64,000 nucleotides of DNA, taken from Centrapalus pauciflorus. Taxonomy: Eukaryota; Streptophyta; Magnoliopsida; Asterales; Asteraceae. The DNA is taken from the NCBI GenBank assembly GCA_020465985.1, contig JAANYP010004395.1, positions 1,207,432 to 1,271,431 of the forward strand, written 5' to 3'. The notes beneath the pieces are model-generated. The model saw only the letters and a program-made list of their open reading frames with translations, had not been told where the DNA came from and searched no databases. Made by a program: the position numbers and the translations under genes. Position 1 is the stretch's first letter; the number at the start of each line of letters is the position of its first letter. This document shows, piece by piece, positions 23,662-33,719 of this stretch.

Positions 23662-26600
23662 ATGCCTGAAGCCTCAGTAAATCCCTGGTCAAATCCTTCA
23701 ACCGATCCTTCAAATCCATTGTATCTTCATCCCTCAGATCATCCTGGCATGTTACTTGTCTCAAAACAGTTTGATGGTTCTGGATTTGGGGCTTGGAAGC
23801 GAGCCATGACGATCGCACTCTCTGCAAAGAATAAACTGTGTTTTGTTGATGGCAGTTCCAATAAGCCTACAGCAACATCTCCTCAGTTTGATCTTTGGCG
23901 ACGTTGCAATGATATGATTATTTCATGGATCTTAAATACTTTGTCGAAGGACATTGGAGAAAGTGTTTTGTACACCGAAACAGCACAACAACTTTGGGTT
24001 GAACTCAATGATCGTTATGGTCAAGCAAATGGAGCAAAGCTTTATCAGTTACAGAAGAACTTGTGTGAAATTACTCAGGGTACTCATGACATTGCGACGT
24101 ATTTCACTAAAATCAAGCAAAACTGGGACGAACTCAATGCGCTATCTGTCATTCCTTCTTGCACTTGTGGTACTGCTCAACATATGGTCAAACGTGAAGA
24201 AGATCAACGACTTGTACAATTTCTCATGGGGCTTAACGCTGCCTACGAAACTGTTAGAGGGAACATCTTGATGATGCAACCTTTACCTTCAATTAGCCAG
24301 GCATATGCATTGCTTATCCAAGATGAGAAACAGAGGGAAATTCATGCTACCGGTCAATTTCTTTCAGAATCCGTTTCAATGAACGTTAACAATCAGTTTC
24401 AAGGAAATCATCATGGTAAATTTGAAGGGAAGAAAGTTGTCACATGCACCAATTGCAAGAAACCTGGTCATGTGGCAAGCAAATGCTATAGACTCATTGG
24501 CTTCCCTAAGGATTTCAAATTTACCAAATCAAAGAGAATCGCGGCTCATGCCTATGGTGAAGATGGCATTGTCAATTCTGAACCTCTTAGTGTGGAAAAT
24601 ACAAATCCTAACCCGAAATTGACCTCAGAGCAGTGCAGTCAATTAATACAATTTTTGCAAACTACCCACCTGGGTCATGGAAACTCTTCCGGAAAACCAC
24701 TCAGTTCTGCAAATTTTGCAGGTAAAATGACATGCACCTCTTACTCTTACAATACAAATTCTGCTCCTAATTCCTATGATGCAACGTGGATTATAGATTC
24801 GGGAGCGAGTGACCACATGTGTTTTGATGAAAGACTATTTACTTCTGTGCAAATTCTTTCTAAACCTTTTCATATCGGTCTTCCTAATGGTCATGTTTTG
24901 TCCGTTACTAAAACAGGCACCATTAATCTTACTTCGGGTTTATCAATATCTCACGTTCTCTTTGTTCCTCAATTCAAATTTAATCTGTTATCTATTCCTA
25001 AACTATGCCTGGAAACAAATGGTATAGTTTATTTTTCTAACAAATCATGCATGTTGCAGGCCCCTTCGATGAAGAGGCCACTGGTTCTTGGTGAATTGCT
25101 CAAAGGACTCTACATGCTGTACCCAAATCATGTCAATTCTGATTGTGAAGCTTCATGTTCTTCTTCGGTTGTTCCGTCTTCATTTTGTAATTTTCATTGT
25201 AATGCTATTAATGGACGTACCTGGCACAATAGACTTGGGCATTTACCTTTATATAAATTGAAGCATTTGGTTGGTTTTCCTGACACTAAAGCTGATGAAA
25301 TTGTATGTTGTGATATTTGTCCTCGAGCTAGGCAACACCGCCTTCCATTTCCTCGTAGCCATAGAGAAACTTCTCATATCTTTGAACTTGTTCACTTGGA
25401 TATATGGGGACCTTATAAAACATCCACATACAATGGTTATAAATATTTTCTCACTATCGTCGATGACTTTAGTCGATCCACCTGGACACATCTTTTAACC
25501 ACTAAAAGCAATGCTTTTTTTGTCATCCAAGGCTTTATTGAGATGGTTGCAACTCAATTTCAAACCAAAGTCAAATGCATTCGTTCGGATAATGCTCTTG
25601 AACTTGGTTCAGGCACGCCCCAACAAAATGGAGTTGTCGAACGGAAGCACAAACATCTTTTAGAAACTGCCAGGGCATTACTTTTTCAATCTAAACTTCC
25701 TATGAAGTTCTGGGGTGATTGTGTCTTAACAGATACCTATCTCATCAATATATTTCCTACTAAACTTTTGTGTGGGAAAACACCTCATGAAATGCTTCTT
25801 GGAAAACCACCCTCTTATGCCCATCTTAAGAGCTTTGGTTGTTTATGTTATGCTTCTACTCCTAAGCAACGCAGGGATAAGTTTCAGTCAAGAGCCTTAC
25901 CTTGTATCTTCATTGGTTATCCAATTGGTAAGAAAGCTTATAAGCTTTATAATTTACACACTCACACAATTCAATTTTCCAGGGACGTTGTTTTCTTTGA
26001 ACATCTTTTTCCTTCTCTTCAACAACAAGACAATTCTTTCATTTTTCCAACTATAGATGACATTCATCAAGTATTTGATACTGTTATCTCTTCTTTTGAT
26101 GATACCACTAATTCTGATTCTGATTCTATTAATGTCTCTTTGTCACCACAACCACATTCTAATTCTCCTTTAATCACCACAAATTCGCCGGATTCTTCTT
26201 CCCGAACCAATTCATCTCCTCCTCAACCTCCTGTTCGTCGTTCCTCTAGGACTCATATTGCACCCTCATACTTGAATGATTATCATTGCCACAATGTCAC
26301 GTCACATTTTCCATGTTCTCATACCATTACTTCTGCATGTTATGCTACAACTTCTATCGATGTTAACACTTTGTCCTCTGCTAATCAACAACTCTTAAGC
26401 AACCTTGATAACATCCAGGAGCCTACCTGTTATCAAGAGGCAGCCCTTCACCCAGCCTGGCAACAGGCTATGCAGAAAGAGTTTGAGGCTTTAGAAGCCA
26501 ATCACACATGGAAAGTTACAGATTTACCTAAAGGAAAGAAAGCTATCAAGTGCAAGTGGGTATACAAGGTTAAGTATCATGCAAACGGCACAATTGAGAG

Positions 26601-27948
26601 ATGCAAAGCAAGATTAGTTGCTAGAGGTGATACCCAAAAGGCTGGAATTGACTACAATGAAACTTTCTCACCAGTGGTCAAAATGACTACAATTCGGAGT
26701 TTAATTGCTACTGCATCTAAGATGCAATGGGCTTTATATCAGTTGGATGTAAACAATGCCTTTCTTCATGGTGAGTTAGATGCAGACATATACATGACAC
26801 CTCCTCCTGGTCTGCAACTTCCTAATTCTACCCAAGTTTTGAAGTTACAGAAGTCTCTGTATGGATTGAAGCAAGCCTCACGACAGTGGTATGCTAAGCT
26901 TTCCGTTGCTCTCAAATCCAAAGGGTATATTCGCTCACAGAATGATCATTCTCTCTTCTCTAAAACAATGGAACGCTCTGTTGTTTATGTTGCTGTTTAT
27001 GTGGATGACATTCTTGTAACTGGCAATAATGAGGACGAAATGACAATTTTAAAGTCTTTCTTACACTCAACATTCCAGATTAAAGATCTTGGTATTCTTA
27101 ACTATTTCTTGGGAATTGAAATTTTACATGAGGAGGCTGGTATTATAATGACTCAAAGGAAGTTTGCTCTTGATTTATTGAAAGAGTTTGATACATCTCA
27201 CATTACTTCTGTCCAGTGCCCGCTTCCAGCTCATTTACAACTACCTGCAAATCAAGGACCAGTGCTCTCAGACCCACTGCAATATCGAAAGTTAGTGGGC
27301 AAGTTGAACTACTTGACTCACACTCGGCCAGACTTGGCTTTTGCCGTTCAATTTCTAAGTCAGTTCATGCAAGATCCACGAGTTCCACACTGGGAAGCAG
27401 CTTTACACACTCTTTGTTATGTTAAAGGGACTCCATCTCAAGGTTTGTTTTTTAACAAAACTTCAGATTTCACACTGGAAGCTTATTGTGATTCTGATTG
27501 GGCATCGTGTCCGAACACTAGACGCTCAGTCAGTGGTTACTTTATATCATTGGGTGGTAGTCCCATTTCTTGGAAATCAAAGAAACAGACTACTATTTCC
27601 CTAAGCTCTGCTGAAGCGGAATATCGTTCCATTCGACGTGTCACTGCAGAGCTTTCATGGCTCACACGATTGCTTCACGAGCTAACAGTTCCGTCTGTTA
27701 TTCCTGTCCCTCTAAAATGTGACAGTAAAGCAGCTATCTACATTGCCAAAAATCCAGTTTTCCATGAGAGGACAAAACATATCGAGTTAGATTGCCATTT
27801 CGTTCGTGAAAAGCTTCAAGAAGGTCTCGTCGAGCTTTCTCACATTCGAACTACAGACCAGCTTGCTGACTTGTTCACTAAAAGTCTTTCTGGACGGCAA
27901 CACCGTTCTTTGTTGTGCAAGTTGGGCCTTTCTCTACCTCCAACTTGA
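23662..27948 (+). CDS. Copia gag-pol polyprotein, 1428 aa, with an integrase core deletion
   Basis: Single open frame. Gag with a CCHC knuckle (C-x2-C-x4-H-x4-C, about residues 262-275); protease DSGA (about 379-382); the pre-integrase His/Cys region (HNRLGH about 520; CDIC about 550); integrase with Asp580 (LDIWGPY), Asp643 (RSDN) and Glu660 (VERKH); reverse transcriptase with Asp1029 (QLDVNNAF) and YVDD at 1113-1116; RNase H with Asp1277, Glu1318 and Asp1354; tail LADLFTKSLSG. Spacing between the second Asp and the Glu of the integrase triad is 16 residues instead of the family's usual 35, so about 19 residues (57 bp, in frame) are missing from the catalytic core. RT and RNase H look intact. 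Start chosen at the first ATG, 70 bp after the LTR. Confidence 0.97.
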   Translation: MPEASVNPWSNPSTDPSNPLYLHPSDHPGMLLVSKQFDGSGFGAWKRAMTIALSAKNKLCFVDGSSNKPTATSPQFDLWRRCNDMIISWILNTLSKDIGESVLYTETAQQLWVELNDRYGQANGAKLYQLQKNLCEITQGTHDIATYFTKIKQNWDELNALSVIPSCTCGTAQHMVKREEDQRLVQFLMGLNAAYETVRGNILMMQPLPSISQAYALLIQDEKQREIHATGQFLSESVSMNVNNQFQGNHHGKFEGKKVVTCTNCKKPGHVASKCYRLIGFPKDFKFTKSKRIAAHAYGEDGIVNSEPLSVENTNPNPKLTSEQCSQLIQFLQTTHLGHGNSSGKPLSSANFAGKMTCTSYSYNTNSAPNSYDATWIIDSGASDHMCFDERLFTSVQILSKPFHIGLPNGHVLSVTKTGTINLTSGLSISHVLFVPQFKFNLLSIPKLCLETNGIVYFSNKSCMLQAPSMKRPLVLGELLKGLYMLYPNHVNSDCEASCSSSVVPSSFCNFHCNAINGRTWHNRLGHLPLYKLKHLVGFPDTKADEIVCCDICPRARQHRLPFPRSHRETSHIFELVHLDIWGPYKTSTYNGYKYFLTIVDDFSRSTWTHLLTTKSNAFFVIQGFIEMVATQFQTKVKCIRSDNALELGSGTPQQNGVVERKHKHLLETARALLFQSKLPMKFWGDCVLTDTYLINIFPTKLLCGKTPHEMLLGKPPSYAHLKSFGCLCYASTPKQRRDKFQSRALPCIFIGYPIGKKAYKLYNLHTHTIQFSRDVVFFEHLFPSLQQQDNSFIFPTIDDIHQVFDTVISSFDDTTNSDSDSINVSLSPQPHSNSPLITTNSPDSSSRTNSSPPQPPVRRSSRTHIAPSYLNDYHCHNVTSHFPCSHTITSACYATTSIDVNTLSSANQQLLSNLDNIQEPTCYQEAALHPAWQQAMQKEFEALEANHTWKVTDLPKGKKAIKCKWVYKVKYHANGTIERCKARLVARGDTQKAGIDYNETFSPVVKMTTIRSLIATASKMQWALYQLDVNNAFLHGELDADIYMTPPPGLQLPNSTQVLKLQKSLYGLKQASRQWYAKLSVALKSKGYIRSQNDHSLFSKTMERSVVYVAVYVDDILVTGNNEDEMTILKSFLHSTFQIKDLGILNYFLGIEILHEEAGIIMTQRKFALDLLKEFDTSHITSVQCPLPAHLQLPANQGPVLSDPLQYRKLVGKLNYLTHTRPDLAFAVQFLSQFMQDPRVPHWEAALHTLCYVKGTPSQGLFFNKTSDFTLEAYCDSDWASCPNTRRSVSGYFISLGGSPISWKSKKQTTISLSSAEAEYRSIRRVTAELSWLTRLLHELTVPSVIPVPLKCDSKAAIYIAKNPVFHERTKHIELDCHFVREKLQEGLVELSHIRTTDQLADLFTKSLSGRQHRSLLCKLGLSLPPT

Positions 27949-27955
27949 AGGGGGG
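27947..27955 (+). promoter_or_regulatory. Polypurine tract of the copia element
   Basis: GAAGGGGGG directly precedes the TGTTG of the 3' LTR and overlaps the gag-pol stop codon. Plus-strand priming site. Confidence 0.9.
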
Positions 27956-28127
27956 TGTTGAAATATTTATTTATTGTACTTAGTGTTACTTTTCTTGTAC
28001 ATAGCAGTTGCAAGTAGTTTCTTTCTTTTTTATTTTTGTTATAACCTGTACGAACTTCCATTCATCAATGAGAAAATTGTCTTCCCAATTCTCTTCTTTC
28101 CTTTCTCACATCTGATCAAAATTAACA
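27956..28127 (+). repeat. 3' LTR of the copia element
   Basis: 172 bp, reading the same as the 5' LTR throughout. Followed by the target duplication CTTAG. Confidence 0.97.
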
Positions 28128-28132
28128 CTTAG

Positions 28133-28532
28133 CAACAGTCTTTTCTAACGGGGAGAATGATTGAAGCATCGAAGGTTGATGTGTCTAATTAAAGCATGAT
28201 AAGGGCGGCCATGAAATCTAGATCGTAATACAAAAGACGAATGTTTCCCATAAACTAATATTAAGAATAACTGGGAACTTGGTTGTGTTTGCACGAGCGC
28301 GTGCAGGACTTAAAAGTAGTGAAATCTCTTGTTGAAAATGGAAACCCCAAACCGACGATGCACAGAAATAAAGTTGTGACATGGTTTAATAGATAGTTTT
28401 TCTGAAAGATGGATGATTCATTCATAGTTTCATACAGCATACATTAAAGAACAAAACATAAAAGAAAATGTGCAAGACTGAATAGCAATAACGGATTGAA
28501 AACAAACTAACAAAGTAACAGCCAAGAGATTG
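28133..28532. other. Intergenic / 3' flank of the DUF247 locus
   Basis: No gene. It probably includes 3' UTR sequence of the minus-strand DUF247 locus. Confidence 0.5.
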
Positions 28533-29870
28533 TCATAGAGGCCAAATAGTGAAGTAGGTCTGAACCACAGTAAGACCAAAAAGGAGGATCGCGGCTACTA
28601 GGGCGATGAAACTCCATGGAGAATTAAAATAAGTACGCCTCAAACGTGCAATATTTCTCGGCCAGTAGCCATTGTAATAGTCATCCAGTTGTTTCCATTG
28701 CTCAGTGTAAATAAAGTCTTGAACCGTAACCTCTTTGCATAAGCTGTTGATCATATTTGAAGCTTGTTCGCTAGAACCCAAATTGTTTACAACTACTTTT
28801 GATTCTATTGCCTTGAGAATGTCCTCTTTAGTATCTAGTATTCTCTCCATGGCAAAAGCGTATGACGTTACGTAGTTAGGGATGGCAGGAGAGCATTGCT
28901 CGTATGCAATCAGGTTGCGCAGAACTGACTCTGTGTAATCTTCAATTTGCAACATAGGCATTCTGAAAGTAGGCTTGCCCCATGACCAGCAAAAATTTGA
29001 TGGCCAAGATGTTTTAAAATCCATGGATAGTATCCACTTTGCATCTTTGTTAGGCCTAAATTTCACCCCTGCTAATGCGAGTTCTGTAACCGAGTAAGAA
29101 GTTGTGTCTTTAAAATCTTTGGTAGTAATACTTTTGGGTTTTGTTTTTGAGCCTGCTGATGGCATACCCTGGTAACATTTCTGCAAAAGGCCAAGAATAT
29201 GATCATGATTCGAATCAGCTTCATCAATACAGGGCAGTTTCTCCTTTCAGAAGGGGTTCATATCTTTTAGAAAGGAGATGAGGAGATTATGAAGATTTGC
29301 ACTGGGTTCAAGTTTCTTAACGGTGCAGTCAAAGATGTCTTGAAGAACAAAGAAAGGGATCTGATTTTCTAAAAGAAGCAAGTCATGCTTAAGATAAAGT
29401 GTGAGCAAGTTGTTGTCGAAAAACGAATAGCTCTCAAGACTTGGAGACTGCCAAATAAGTTGTATTATGAAACAAGCATCGATGAGCATCATTTTGGCGA
29501 ATTCATGGTCATCGTAAGTCTTCATTTTCCCTTCATAACATGCCTTGATTTGGTCTATATTAGCCAATACCTTGTTGATACATGCTTTTATGGTTTGCTC
29601 CGATGAGGGGGATTCTAAACGACGAAATAGTTGACGCACATAAATCAGTTTCTGGGCTTCTGCTCCTTTCAGAAGTTGGGCATCTTTGTGAAATGGTCCG
29701 ATGGAAACGAGACGAGGGGTGTAGGACATGTGGCTGACATTGCGAAGGGTTTTCGGAACCCTGTAAATGGAAGGTGAAAAATGATGGTTCTTCGGTCTTT
29801 GTTCATGATCCTGTTGAACAAGGATTTGGATGGTGTGGTAGATGGAGTCTGCAGCATCCGAGTCTGCCAT
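28533..29870 (-). pseudogene. DUF247 (UPF0481) protein gene with one premature stop
   Basis: Intronless plant DUF247 membrane protein of unknown biochemical role. The family includes At3g47200-like proteins, and some grass members act in self-incompatibility. N-terminal features: SPSIYRVPKTLRNVSHMSYT, PRLVSIGPFHK, the LLEGAEAQK-like LLKGAEAQKLIYVRQLFRR, MLIDACFIIQLIW and LLLLENQIPFFVLQDIFD. After residue 207 (..KDMNPF) there is a TGA at 29247-29249. The same frame continues with KEKLPCIDEADSNHDHILGL, TELALAGVKF, a LRNLIAYEQC block and a C-terminal membrane span (SFIALVAAILLFGLTVVQTYF). Total 446 codons including both stops, a normal family length. Everything except the single TGA is intact. 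It could be a recent pseudogene, a truncated allele or a sequencing error. Confidence 0.9.
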
Positions 29871-29909
29871 TCAAAACGATACCTTTCCTTTCTGCCTGTA
29901 GTAGAAAAA

Positions 29910-29930
29910 GGGTATATATATATATACAGG
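29910..29930 (-). promoter_or_regulatory. TATA-like box upstream of the DUF247 gene
   Basis: A TATATATATATA stretch about 40-60 bp upstream of the DUF247 ATG (29870). Assigned by position only. Confidence 0.4.
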
Positions 29931-32900
29931 GTTGAGTTCAATGGAAAACCTATATGCATCGGAAAACTCAATTGAATCAGGTGATAAATCACGCAGAGAG
30001 TCGATGCATCACGAGAGAATTGTGATGCATTTGTGGTGGTGCATGAAGGTTTTCCAATGTTTTCCGATGCATGTTGGTTTTGCATTTAACTTGTGTGTTA
30101 GTATATTAGTTTTCTTGATCATCCATGCATCTTTCTCCTTTTAATAAGAAAGCTGAAAACAATTAAACTACCAACCAAACCCATTCAAGAAATTACTAAA
30201 AAAAGACCATAAGACTTTGCAAATTCCACGTTACTTTAAAAAAATGACAATTGACTTTGGAAGTTGATAGTTGATAGCCTCTAGAACTAAAAAAACAATG
30301 ATGAAAAATGAAAGTCTCCGGTGATACGATATGAAGTTACCTACAATCATCGATTCATCGACCGTGATGACTAAATGTGACCAACTTTCAGATATATTGA
30401 ATCTATGTTACAGAATTATCGAATCGGTTTACCCTGAGATTTTTATTTAATCTTGTTGATATTTATAGAGACATAGAATAAATCTATTTATGGTTGCCTA
30501 TTTTTAACAAGATTGAATCGTGTTTTCGGCTACAATAAAATAGTGATGTTTTATCCCAGTTAATGAAAAGATGAACTACATGCATTTGGTAATTACATGC
30601 TCCAATCCAATCAAATATATTTAAGTATTGGATTATTTTTAATCTCTAGAACGTAGAAGGATGCAACTCAAAAATCTTTAAAGAGTGTGGATAAGAGAGA
30701 TATTTGTGTATTTAAATTTAAAAAGTTTGTTACATAATAATTTTTTTTTTCTGTGGAAGCCTGTGATGATACGTTCTATGTTTATTTTTTTTGGACGGGT
30801 TGTCAGGATTTTTAAGACCACTTTCCTAACAAAATGCATGATTTTTCAATCTATTTTGATAATAATTCTTCGTATAATTAAAAAGGTAATCTTTATAGTG
30901 TTTCTACGTGAACAAATGACTGACCATATAGAAACTCAGTTGACTTATAACAATGTTGAAGAACATGGCTATTGCACGATTTCTGGGATGAAAATTTTCT
31001 AATAAAATAATTACTAATATTTCTTGGATATGATCTAGTAAATAACAACCTATGTATAATATTAGTTTTAAATTCTTACGTTTTTCAGCTACAATTACCA
31101 TAAAACATCATCGTATTCGGAATCGTTTTGCAATTTATATAGATGCATGTCTTTCTCAATTAAAATTATGTCTGGGATAAAAAAGCCAAATATTCAATTT
31201 GTTTTATCGTTTACCTTGTCAAACACATTTTTTTTTATTGAATGCAAAAGATGTTGACAAGATACCAAGCAAGTATATAATAACGTGTTGGACCAAAGAA
31301 GTGACATTTTTAAATAGATTGCATAATCATAATAGGCTTACGCAATAAATTTTGAATGAATCATAATTTATTTATAACTTGTTAGAAATTTAGGATTGCG
31401 AAAGCCAAAAATAATGAATTATAATATATGTGTTTAAATTCCATGAGAATTTATATAATCATGCAATATTAGTCCCACTGTAAACAATTAAATCAAACAC
31501 AAACGTAATAATGCACTAATCAAATAAAAATAGTACAACATGTATCAAGTATTATACGTGCCAAAGTGAAATATGTTTACATTGCTATTACATCATCAAA
31601 ATGATTAAAGTTGCTACCCAGATCCCAAACCGATTATTTAATTGAGCTACTATAGCTTGATAGTTGAGAGTGAGCTAAATTCATTGTCTTGCAATGAATG
31701 GACCGATCTAAGCAGAAGGTTTGGTAGTTGGTATTTTGTTTTCTTTTACCTGTAAAAATGTTAAGAGCAACGGAGTAAGCTAATGCTTAATGGGTTAATA
31801 AGATTGATGTTGCTTCTGAATATACCTTTGACAGACTGCTAATAATGTTGTTTGCACTATTGAGACATGGCTCGTAGGAATAGAAAATGATATCATTGAT
31901 ACTATAATCCTTTGCATTCTATTTATTTATCTTAATAATTAACTTGCTCAAATAATACCACCAAAGGAATATAAATTACTCCTTTTGCTTGATTCAACAA
32001 TCAACTTTCATTAGTTGTCTTAAAATACATAAATAAGGTTAAATTACAAATTTAAAGCCTAATTAAAAGTCCAGGTGTCTGTCTATTACGGTCATATCAT
32101 TTTCAAATTTGAAAGTGTTTTAGGACCCGTTTATTTAACCTATTTTTTACGTAAATTTTCATCGAAAACAAGGGTTTTTGAAAAACGCATTCAGATGCAT
32201 TGTTTTTCTATGTTTTTAATTTTTAGCTTTCAAATTTACAAGTAAACTTGAAAACACATTTTGAGGTTTTCACTTTTTATTTTCAATCTAATCACTCAAA
32301 TTTATGTTACAAATGAGAGTGAAAACTGAAACCGCAAAAATTATTTATAACACGTCTAAACACATTCACATCTCTAAAATGTGTTTTCTTAAAAATAATC
32401 ATGTTTTCAGTTTTATTAAAATCTACAAACCGAAAATTCGAATAGTTTTCCATTCCAAGTTGCTTTTTAATGTAAATTAACTTTATAATTATTAAACCAC
32501 AACTTATGAACTAAAACAGGGTTTATGTTAAGAAATAATTATTTTTTACACTTTTATCGATTTTGGTCATTCAATATTATTTTTTTACCATTTTAGTCAT
32601 CAAGGTTTTTTTTTATTCAAACCGTAAAATTCATTACCAATAACTGGTTTATGTTAAAAAGGTGCATAAAATTTTAGTTTAAGATTTATGTTAAAAAATA
32701 ATAATGTATTAAGCATTTTGTTAGTTTGGGCTTTTATTTATTTTTTTCATACTAAACTCCTCAAAAAATCTACATGTTTAAACATTGTTATATCAGGTTT
32801 TCATGAGTTAATTTTAAATTTTTATTTTATTTTTCAATGGAATAAAAGTGCCGTAGAGACCAACCTTATAAAATGATGCAAATATGACATTTTTTTCATC

Positions 32901-33719
32901 ATAAACTTTAAACCTAAGTGTCAATCATTTTCTGAACCTCCACCAATAGCTTAGCGAATGAATTCATAGTTTCAATTAGAAAAAGTTACATGAGAAATAA
33001 TATAATAAAAAAAATTAATATTGTTAGACCAAACCGATAAAGCTGAAAGAATATGTGGTTTTTTAATATTAACCTATTGCTTAAGGGACCAAAATTAAAC
33101 TAATTTTAAAACTCAAAATTAAGATTAAAAAAAAATAGACCAATGAAATCATAATAATGTTTCAAAGTGAGAAACTATTGGTATAGTATTTCATAATGAA
33201 GGATAGAAACCTGAAATTTGCAAGGAGACCAACTGTTTACTCTAAAAAATTTAGTAGACTTGTATGAGATCAAGTGAGAGAGAGCTCATAAATGGAAAGT
33301 TTAGTGATAAAATATTCATGGTAGCTATATGCCTATATACCTTCGCTATGATAATTTCATGTCTGCCAAACTGTTCGAGGCAAAGCTCACAATGAAATAA
33401 AATGCATAGAAAGCCATTTGAAATGAATGTAGCAATGAGAAGAAATATATGTTACAAACAGGAGTTCATTGCAACATGAACATTAACCCTTTCCAGTCAC
33501 TACAAACGCGAGTTTCTTTCAACCTTTTCTTTAATAAATAGGCAAAGGATTCGAACCACCTACTAGGGCAAAGGGATTCTTGAAAAAGATAAATCCAATT
33601 GCACCACTCGAATGATGTAAAACTGCAGACATGTTTTTAATACCGACCAAGAAAAACTCTGCTACAAATGAGGTAACATGAAGTTACCGGTTCCAAGGAG
33701 GAAGAAGTCAGCCAAAAGA
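29931..33719. other. Intergenic, AT-rich
   Basis: No gene recognised. 29940-30085 contains a local near-repeat (GGAAAACCTATATGCATCGG / GGTTTTCCAATGTTTTCCGATGCAT). The short ORF at 30685-31002 is Ile/Phe-rich AT-biased translation. The final 200 bp or so is the probable 3' UTR of the BPP-type gene. Confidence 0.5.

Larger units (their letters stand above)
23420..28127 (+). mobile_element. Complete Ty1/copia LTR retrotransposon
   Basis: 4,708 bp. 172-bp LTRs at 23420-23591 and 27956-28127 look identical base for base and both run TG..CA. Target duplication CTTAG is at 23415-23419 and 28128-28132. The primer-binding site abuts the 5' LTR, the purine tract abuts the 3' LTR, and a single uninterrupted gag-pol ORF lies between. 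Pol order protease-integrase-RT-RNase H defines copia. Identical LTRs indicate a recent insertion, yet the integrase core carries an internal deletion (see the gag-pol entry). Confidence 0.98.

Noticed and set aside
30685..31002. 105-aa plus-strand ORF
   Set aside because: Ile/Phe/Lys-rich as expected from AT-rich DNA; no motif, promoter or intron context.
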